64,000 bases of DNA from Paenibacillus sp. FSL K6-1330 (GTDB lineage: Bacteria; Bacillota; Bacilli; Paenibacillales; Paenibacillaceae): positions 6,657,501 through 6,721,500 of the forward strand of contig NZ_CP150269.1 in the NCBI RefSeq assembly GCF_037976825.1, in the 5' to 3' direction. The notes under the pieces were generated by a model, which made no database searches, was not told where the DNA came from, and saw only the letters and a list, made by a program, of their open reading frames with translations. Position numbers and translations under genes: made by a program. The stretch's first letter is position 1; every line of letters starts with the position of its first letter. Positions 58,227-64,000 of this stretch are shown one piece after another.

Positions 58227-60683
58227 TTATTCCGTTTCGGCTGATGCGGCAGTGACGCTCTCGTTCTTGTGTACAACCAGCTCGCCATTTGCCTCATCAA
58301 TGGTGAGCGAGTCACCCTTGGCCACAGTACCTTTCAGCAGCTCCTCGGAGAGGCGATCCTCGATGTGCTTCTGGATAGCCCGGCGCAGTGGGCGGGCACC
58401 GAAGGCCGGATCGTATCCTTCCTTCGCAATGAAAGCCTTCGCTTTGTCTGTGAGCTCGAAATGCACCTCGAATTCCTTCAGACGTTTACGCAGCTCGTCG
58501 GACATCAATGTCACGATTTGGGCAATGTGTTTCTCTTCCAATGAGTGGAACACGATGATCTCGTCAATCCGGTTCAAGAACTCCGGACGGAAGCTCTTCT
58601 TGAGCTCATCCATCACTTTGCCTTTCATGTTGTTATAATCGCGACCTGCATCCGTCACTGCAGTAAAGCCAAGCGTAGAGTTCTTCTTGATGGCTTCCGC
58701 TCCCACGTTGGAGGTCAGGATGATCAGGGTGTTGCGGAAGTCCACCACGCGGCCCTTGGAGTCGGTCAAGCGTCCGTCTTCCAGCACCTGAAGCAAGATG
58801 TTGAATACCTCAGGGTGTGCCTTTTCGATTTCATCAAGCAGCACAACGGAATATGGTTTGCGGCGTACCTTCTCGGTCAGCTGACCGCCTTCTTCATAGC
58901 CGACATATCCCGGAGGCGCTCCGACGAGACGTGATGTGGAATGCTTCTCCATGTACTCGGACATATCGATCCGCACAACCGCATTCTCATCTCCGAACAT
59001 CGCTTCCGCAAGGGCGCGTGCCAGCTCGGTTTTACCTACCCCGGTAGGACCCAGGAAGATGAAGGAGCCCATTGGACGCTTCGGATCTTTCAGTCCTGCA
59101 CGTGCCCGGCGAACCGCACGGCTGACCGCTTTGACCGCTTCCTCTTGACCGATCACCCGGCTGTGCAGAATTTCTTCCAGATTCAGAAGACGCTCGGTCT
59201 CTTCTTCTTTCAGTTTATTTACAGGAATGCCAGTCCAGTTGGCTACAACGTCGGCGATATCCTCCGGAGTTACCTCGGAATCGGTACGTCCTTGTTTTTC
59301 TTTCCATTGATTCTTCGTAATTTCAAGCTCTTCACGCAGCTTCTGCTCCGTATCGCGCAGCGCTGCAGCTTTCTCGAATTCCTGGCTTTGGACAGCTGCG
59401 TCCTTCTCTTTGCGGATGTCCTCCAGATGCGCTTCTTGATCTTTCAGATTTGGCGGTATGGTATACGTATGAAGGCGAACTTTCGAACCGGCCTCGTCAA
59501 TCAGGTCAATCGCTTTATCCGGCAGGAAGCGGTCCGTAATGTAGCGGTCGGACAATTTCACAGCCTGCTCGATCGCTTCATCCGTAATTTTCACGCGGTG
59601 ATGCGCTTCGTAACGGTCACGCAGTCCATACAGAATCTGAATGGCTTCCTCCGGCGACGGTTGGTCCACCGTAATCGGTTGGAAACGGCGCTCGAGGGCA
59701 GCATCTTTTTCAATATATTTGCGGTATTCATCCAGTGTGGTTGCTCCGATGCACTGAAGTTCTCCGCGTGCCAATGATGGCTTAAGAATGTTGGAAGCGT
59801 CGATGGCACCTTCTGCACCGCCTGCGCCGATCAAAGTATGCAGCTCATCGATGAACAGAACGATGTTGCCCGCTTGACGAATCTCATCCATAATTTTTTT
59901 CAGGCGATCCTCAAACTCGCCGCGGTATTTCGTACCCGCAACAACTGAGCCCATATCCAGCGTCATGACGCGTTTGTCGCGCAGTGTCTCCGGAATTTCA
60001 TTGTTAATGATGCGTTGTGCCAGGCCTTCCGCAATCGCCGTCTTACCTACCCCTGGTTCACCAATCAACACCGGGTTGTTCTTCGTACGGCGGCTCAGTA
60101 CCTGAATCACGCGCTCAATTTCTTTGCTGCGTCCAATGACTGGATCCAGATTGCCTTCTTTGGCAATGGCGGTCAGATCGCGAGCGAGACTGTCCAGTGT
60201 AGGCGTGCTTACGTTTTGCGGCGTGCCATGATGGCTCGATACCGCTTCGCTGCTGCCGAGCAGCTGCAGTACTTGCTGGCGGGCTTTGTTCAGGCTAATG
60301 CCCAGGTTGTTCAGCACGCGTGCTGCAACCCCTTCACCTTCACGAATCAGCCCCAGCAGAATATGCTCAGTACCTACGTAGGTATGACCAAGCTTGCGAG
60401 CTTCGTCCATGGAGAGCTCAATTACTTTTTTCGCTCTAGGCGTATAAGCAATGTTGGTAGGCTGCTCTTGTCCGCGTCCGATTAATGTTTCGACTTCATC
60501 CTGAATTTTCTCAAGACCAAGTCCAAGTCCGATCAGCGCTTTGGCTGCAATGCCGTCTCCTTCACGAATAAGTCCTAGCAGGATATGTTCTGTGCCGATA
60601 TTGTTGTGACCCAGACGTACCGCTTCTTCCTGAGCCAATGCAAGCACCTTTTGTGCACGTTCCGTAAATCTGCCAAACATCAT
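58227..60683 (-). CDS. clpC: ClpC ATPase, unfoldase subunit of ClpCP
   Basis: The 818-residue Hsp100 protein has two Clp-N repeats (1-150), AAA-1 with GEPGVGKT, a coiled M-domain with a UVR-type motif ([19 protein letters not shown]), and AAA-2 with GPTGVGKTE. With McsB it degrades arginine-phosphorylated proteins through ClpP. It is last in the CtsR operon. The gap to mcsB (110 nt) holds a GGTGTA/TACACC inverted repeat and a weak promoter-like pair. Confidence 0.98.
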   Translation of the reverse strand: MMFGRFTERAQKVLALAQEEAVRLGHNNIGTEHILLGLIREGDGIAAKALIGLGLGLEKIQDEVETLIGRGQEQPTNIAYTPRAKKVIELSMDEARKLGHTYVGTEHILLGLIREGEGVAARVLNNLGISLNKARQQVLQLLGSSEAVSSHHGTPQNVSTPTLDSLARDLTAIAKEGNLDPVIGRSKEIERVIQVLSRRTKNNPVLIGEPGVGKTAIAEGLAQRIINNEIPETLRDKRVMTLDMGSVVAGTKYRGEFEDRLKKIMDEIRQAGNIVLFIDELHTLIGAGGAEGAIDASNILKPSLARGELQCIGATTLDEYRKYIEKDAALERRFQPITVDQPSPEEAIQILYGLRDRYEAHHRVKITDEAIEQAVKLSDRYITDRFLPDKAIDLIDEAGSKVRLHTYTIPPNLKDQEAHLEDIRKEKDAAVQSQEFEKAAALRDTEQKLREELEITKNQWKEKQGRTDSEVTPEDIADVVANWTGIPVNKLKEEETERLLNLEEILHSRVIGQEEAVKAVSRAVRRARAGLKDPKRPMGSFIFLGPTGVGKTELARALAEAMFGDENAVVRIDMSEYMEKHSTSRLVGAPPGYVGYEEGGQLTEKVRRKPYSVVLLDEIEKAHPEVFNILLQVLEDGRLTDSKGRVVDFRNTLIILTSNVGAEAIKKNSTLGFTAVTDAGRDYNNMKGKVMDELKKSFRPEFLNRIDEIIVFHSLEEKHIAQIVTLMSDELRKRLKEFEVHFELTDKAKAFIAKEGYDPAFGARPLRRAIQKHIEDRLSEELLKGTVAKGDSLTIDEANGELVVHKNESVTAASAETE

Positions 60684-60793
60684 AGTATTGCACCTCCACG
60701 TTTCAATTAATATATTGAACCTCGCGGATTTCGGTGTATAGTCAGCTATAGGACGCTTACACCGTCATCCAACTGTAAAACGAGTATAGATCC

Positions 60794-61861
60794 TTAATGG
60801 GTACCCAGTGTTTCTCTGATGAGCTTAGCCCTGTACATGTCGCGTTCGGAAGGAGTCATTCCTTCTCCATAGGTCTTCTGCAGAAAGCCCGGCTGTGTCT
60901 TCACATTCAGTTCATTCATGACCGGGATTTCCGGGCCTTCCAAGAGGCCGAGATCCACACCAAGCCGAACATCGGATAAACGCTGGGCTGCTTCCTTGGA
61001 ATCCATCACCGCCGCATAGGACAGTATGCCATAGGAGCGCATGACCCGATCCGTAATCCGAAGCTTGGATTCACCCAAGAGCCGGGCTCTGGCATTCTTC
61101 TCATGCTCGATGATTTGCAGGGCGACGCTGTGAAGATTCTCAATGATCTCCGACTCGGTTTGACCGAGCGTAATCTGATTCGAGATTTGAAACAGGTTGC
61201 CTAACGCTTCGCTGCCTTCACCGTAAATCCCTCTTACCGTCAAGCCTACCTGCGATACAGCCGAGAGAATCCGGTTAATCTGCTGTGTCATAACAAGAGC
61301 GGGCAAATGCATCATGACGGATGCGCGAAGACCGGTGCCGACATTCGTCGGACAGCTTGTAAGATAACCTCGCTTGTCATCAAACGCATAATCGATCTCG
61401 GATTCAAAAACATCATCCAGCGCCGTCGCACGTGCCCATGCCTCACGAACCTGAAATCCGGGATATAAACACTGGATGCGCAGGTGATCCTCTTCATTGA
61501 TCATAATGCTGACGGATTCATCTTCAGTAAGGATGACTGCACCGTTTCGGGATTCATTCGCCAGATTGGGACTGATTAGATGCTTCTCAACAAGAACTTT
61601 CTTATCCAGCTCATCAATCTCACTTAATTTAATTACATGCAAATCCCCGAAATCCTGCAAATCGTCCTTATTCTTCAATACATCCGTCAGGCGCTCTAGC
61701 ACTTCTCCTGACTGCTGATCCGTTGCCAGCAGCGGGAAAGGAAGATGCTGCAGATTGCGCGCCACCCTGACACGGGTGCTGATGACAATGTCGGAATCCT
61801 GACCGTTCCCGCGCATCCACTCGCTCAGCGCCGAATCGGTAAACCGGAGATTAGACATCAC
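60794..61861 (-). CDS. mcsB: Protein arginine kinase McsB
   Basis: McsB phosphorylates arginines to mark proteins for ClpCP and inactivates CtsR. The 355-residue protein has the phosphagen-kinase fold: STRVRVARNL, LTEDESVSIMINEEDHLRIQ, and LTSCPTNVGTGLRASVMMHLP (key CPTNVGTG with the reactive cysteine). It starts 35 nt after mcsA. Confidence 0.98.
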   Translation of the reverse strand: MMSNLRFTDSALSEWMRGNGQDSDIVISTRVRVARNLQHLPFPLLATDQQSGEVLERLTDVLKNKDDLQDFGDLHVIKLSEIDELDKKVLVEKHLISPNLANESRNGAVILTEDESVSIMINEEDHLRIQCLYPGFQVREAWARATALDDVFESEIDYAFDDKRGYLTSCPTNVGTGLRASVMMHLPALVMTQQINRILSAVSQVGLTVRGIYGEGSEALGNLFQISNQITLGQTESEIIENLHSVALQIIEHEKNARARLLGESKLRITDRVMRSYGILSYAAVMDSKEAAQRLSDVRLGVDLGLLEGPEIPVMNELNVKTQPGFLQKTYGEGMTPSERDMYRAKLIRETLGTH

Positions 61862-61896
61862 GCATTCCTCCTACTAAAGTGCAAAATCTTACAATC

Positions 61897-62421
61897 TTAT
61901 CCCTGAGCCATATTTCGCTCCAGCTCACGGATTTGGTCCCGTATCTCGGCAGCCGTTTCAAACTCCTCCTGCACGATCCGAATTTGAAGCTCCTTCTTAA
62001 GGTCATCGATTTGGCGTTTGATCTGAATCCGGCCACCCGTACGCTTCGGCACTTTGCCGACATGGGAAGTCCCCCCATGGACTCGCTTAAACAATGGATC
62101 CAATCGATCCGAGAAATATTTATAACACGAGCTGCAGCCGAACCGGCCAAGCTTGCTGAACTGGGAATACGTCATACCGCATTCTTCACATTGCAGCGTC
62201 TGAGCCATTTTTGCACCGGGGCTCTGGCCCTTGCCTGAAGGATCCAGATCCAGAAGACCTGACAGCAAACTGTGTATAGAAAAACCATTCGACGTGCCGG
62301 GGATCAATTCCCCTTTTTCACGGGCACAGGTTTCACAAAAATGAAACTCCGTTTTCTCCCCGTTCACAATTTTGGTGAAATGAAGTGTCGCCGGCCGTTT
62401 ACCGCATTCTTGGCATAACAT
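61897..62421 (-). CDS. mcsA: McsA, zinc-finger activator of McsB
   Basis: The 174-residue protein has three CxxC-type zinc sites (CQECGKRP with CETCAREKG; CEECGMTYSQF with CSSCY) and a C-terminal UVR motif (KKELQIRIVQEEFETAAEIRDQI, key EEFETAAEIRD). It activates the McsB kinase and stabilises CtsR. It lies between ctsR and mcsB. Confidence 0.97.
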   Translation of the reverse strand: MLCQECGKRPATLHFTKIVNGEKTEFHFCETCAREKGELIPGTSNGFSIHSLLSGLLDLDPSGKGQSPGAKMAQTLQCEECGMTYSQFSKLGRFGCSSCYKYFSDRLDPLFKRVHGGTSHVGKVPKRTGGRIQIKRQIDDLKKELQIRIVQEEFETAAEIRDQIRELERNMAQG

Positions 62422-62445
62422 AATCCGATGCCTCCTTACACAGAC

Positions 62446-62907
62446 TCACTTACCTAATAAAGAAATAAGCATCGCTTTCATAATCCTTGCACGCAGCTCA
62501 TCCCGATAAGGAAGCTTCACATTCAGGCACTCCCTCGAAATGGCGGCCCGCATCAGGCTGGCCTCCCGCCTCGTTAAAAACCGGGATTCCTCCAGCTGGT
62601 AAATCAATCCTTCAGCCACCGTCTGATCAATCATGCTGCCAATGGTATGGTGAAGATGCTGCTGGAGTGCAGTATGCTGGGGAAGCTCGATACGCTGGAT
62701 GCGTATGTACCCGCCCCCGCCGCGCTTGCTCTCGACAAGAAAGCCCTTCTCCAGCGTGAACCGTGTACTGATCACGTAGTTGATCTGGGAAGGAACGCAA
62801 GAAAATTGCTCCGCCAGATCGTTGCGTTGAATTTCAACGGTACCCTCCGGACTTTCCTGCAGTATGCTCTTCAGGTATTGTTCGATAATATCAGAGATAT
62901 TACGCAT
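62446..62907 (-). CDS. ctsR: Class III heat-shock repressor CtsR
   Basis: CtsR represses clp and mcs genes and is released on heat stress. The 153-residue protein has a winged helix-turn-helix (LAEQFSCVPSQINYVISTRFT, key CVPSQINYVISTRF) with the heat-sensing glycine-rich wing ESKRGGGGYIRI. The ATG at 62907 is used because the in-frame ATG at 62919 directly abuts the GGAGG. A CtsR box lies in its promoter, so it controls itself. Confidence 0.97.
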   Translation of the reverse strand: MRNISDIIEQYLKSILQESPEGTVEIQRNDLAEQFSCVPSQINYVISTRFTLEKGFLVESKRGGGGYIRIQRIELPQHTALQQHLHHTIGSMIDQTVAEGLIYQLEESRFLTRREASLMRAAISRECLNVKLPYRDELRARIMKAMLISLLGK

Positions 62908-63029
62908 TGGTCTGTTCATCCTCCACTGTTTGAAACGTTAAGACGGATAGTGATCTTACACGTCCGCACAGAGCCTTGCTTATACGTTAATTTTAACCAT
63001 AATCAAAATCAGCGAACCCTCTCGTTGAC

Positions 63030-63082
63030 TTTGACTTTCTTTGACTTTGATCTCATTATAGCACATTTTTTCATTTTGCCAA
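63030..63082 (-). promoter_or_regulatory. ctsR operon promoter with CtsR box
   Basis: On the minus strand TTGGCA (63077-63082) and TATAAT (63055-63060) are 16 nt apart. Just downstream (63030-63046) AGTCAAAGAAAGTCAAA is an exact match to the CtsR heptad repeat (RGTCAAA-NAN-RGTCAAA), with a further partial GTCAA. It covers the start site, so CtsR should block initiation. The leader to ctsR (about 140 nt) shows nothing else. Confidence 0.93.
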
Positions 63083-63186
63083 GAGGGTTCTTCTCAATTT
63101 ATCGCGGTTAGCAGTTATTCTTATTGTACCCAGTTCTTTGACCGCTTATAGCCTCTTTCCCAAGAACAATTCATTTCAGGGGCAAC

Positions 63187-63237
63187 AAAAAAGAAGCAGC
63201 CTTCATGCCGGGTGAAAACCGGTCTCAAGGCCACTTC
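63187..63237 (-). terminator. Terminator of the GntR-type gene
   Basis: Arms 63193-63203 and 63227-63237 pair in 9 of 11 positions, with an inner CCGG/CCGG, followed by six T on the minus strand. Confidence 0.85.
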
Positions 63238-63268
63238 TCCATATCGTGCTCCTGTATCGTCTACATCT

Positions 63269-63985
63269 TCAAGCGTCATAACTGATCAAGTAGTGCTGTA
63301 ATTCCGTATTGTAATAACCGATGCTGTATTCAATGATACTGCCTGTCCCGTCATATGAGGATCTGAGCCGCTTCAGTAACGGCGCGCCTATACTTACTTC
63401 AAGCAAGGAGGCAATCTCCTCATTTGCCACGGTCGCCAGAAAACGGTCGCGGAAATTCTCCAGCGTAATTTGACTCTCCTCGATGCGGTCATACAGAGAC
63501 GGCAGTTCGGTGGAACCGAACTCTTCACCCATATCCACTTGGGATGACACATAGTGGGTGTAGTAAATGAAAGGGCTCCCGTCCAGTAAATACAAACGTT
63601 CAATAAGCAGGCACCGCTCCCCGAATTTTAAGAACAATTCGCTATCCGGCTCATTGAGCACCCATTCCGTCTTCAGGTGGCGTTTCCGAATCTGGTGTCC
63701 TTCTTCGACCAGAATCTCGGTGAACAGCTTGCCTTTGGAAAGCTTGGAGAAGGAAGTGTTCCGGGTCACAATCGTTCCTACCCCGCTCCGCTTCTCTACA
63801 TACCCTTCCTGATACAACTCCTGGATTGCATTGCGGACCGTCATTTTGCTAACGGTAAATTCCTGTTCCAGCTGCGGCTCGGAAGGAATATGGGAGCCAA
63901 GTGGATACTCCCCATGCAGAATCCGATCTTTTATGATCTTCTTGATTTGCAAGTATAACGGACCGTTCTTCCGCGTGATCGACAT
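63269..63985 (-). CDS. GntR/HutC-family transcriptional regulator
   Basis: The 238-residue protein has an N-terminal GntR winged helix (PLGSHIPSEPQLEQEFTVSKMTVRNAI; key IPSEPQLEQEFTVSKMTVR) and a C-terminal UTRA ligand domain (about 85-235) as in HutC/NagR/TreR-type sensors. Ligand and target cannot be told: its upstream neighbour lies beyond the window and downstream is the unrelated ctsR operon. The ATG has AGGAGG. It has its own terminator. Confidence 0.92.
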   Translation of the reverse strand: MSITRKNGPLYLQIKKIIKDRILHGEYPLGSHIPSEPQLEQEFTVSKMTVRNAIQELYQEGYVEKRSGVGTIVTRNTSFSKLSKGKLFTEILVEEGHQIRKRHLKTEWVLNEPDSELFLKFGERCLLIERLYLLDGSPFIYYTHYVSSQVDMGEEFGSTELPSLYDRIEESQITLENFRDRFLATVANEEIASLLEVSIGAPLLKRLRSSYDGTGSIIEYSIGYYNTELQHYLISYDA

Positions 63986-64000
63986 GCTTCCTCCTACCTT

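Noticed and set aside
60733..60763. Promoter and GGTGTA/TACACC hairpin before clpC
   Set aside because: The promoter match is weak and the stem short with a 19-nt loop; mentioned only in the clpC entry.

Overview
The window is a 64 kb stretch of a Firmicutes chromosome. It looks like Paenibacillus or a close relative: the gene order follows the Bacillus subtilis ctsR-to-pdaB core region closely but with Paenibacillus-like departures, GC content is moderate, Shine-Dalgarno sequences are strong, and sporulation genes (sigH, gerD, kbaA, cwlD, pdaB) are present. Almost every gene is read right to left (minus strand). The exceptions are the pdaB fragment, gerD and one small unknown gene at 53917. 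No rRNA, tRNA, CRISPR, phage or IS transposase gene was seen.

Layout in transcription order, from the right end: a GntR/HutC regulator (63.3-64.0 kb); the CtsR-controlled ctsR-mcsA-mcsB-clpC protein-quality operon with promoter and CtsR box; radA and disA; pssA and a plus-strand unknown gene; yacL-type PIN/TRAM gene, ispD, ispF, gltX; a tRNA-Cys T-box and cysE-cysS-mrnC-rlmB-rae1; sigH; rpmG-secE-nusG; rplK-rplA; the L10 leader and rplJ-rplL; rsmC-like gene; rpoB-rpoC; rplGB-rpsL-rpsG-fusA-tuf; the S10-spc-alpha ribosomal run from rpsJ to rplQ, containing secY, adk, map, infA and rpoA; truA; rplM-rpsI; a MarR-controlled drug exporter; cysH-sat; and the sporulation/germination cluster cwlD, salA, gerD, kbaA, pdaB. 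The bulk of the window is therefore transcription, translation, secretion and proteostasis machinery. Inserted sulfate-assimilation and efflux genes separate rpsI from cwlD.

Compared with B. subtilis, the ecfA1-ecfA2-ecfT genes between rplQ and truA are missing, sat-cysH and marR-MFS lie between cwlD and rpsI, and pssA plus an unknown gene lie between disA and the PIN/TRAM gene.

The most interesting material is in the spacers. Two families of structured dispersed repeats occur. Family B (two ~148 nt copies, near gltX and clpC) has a three-way-junction fold whose stems changed sequence but kept pairing. Family A (three copies of ~75-115 nt, at gerD, truA and the PIN/TRAM gene) also shows compensatory changes. 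The cwlD ribosome binding site is buried in a hairpin that read-through RNA from sat should form, but that a promoter inside the hairpin would avoid. The marR promoter carries two palindromic operators, a perfect 13-bp inverted repeat lies beside it, and a 200-nt multi-hairpin tail follows rplQ. All structures were folded by eye, so pairings are seen in the sequence but functions are inferred.
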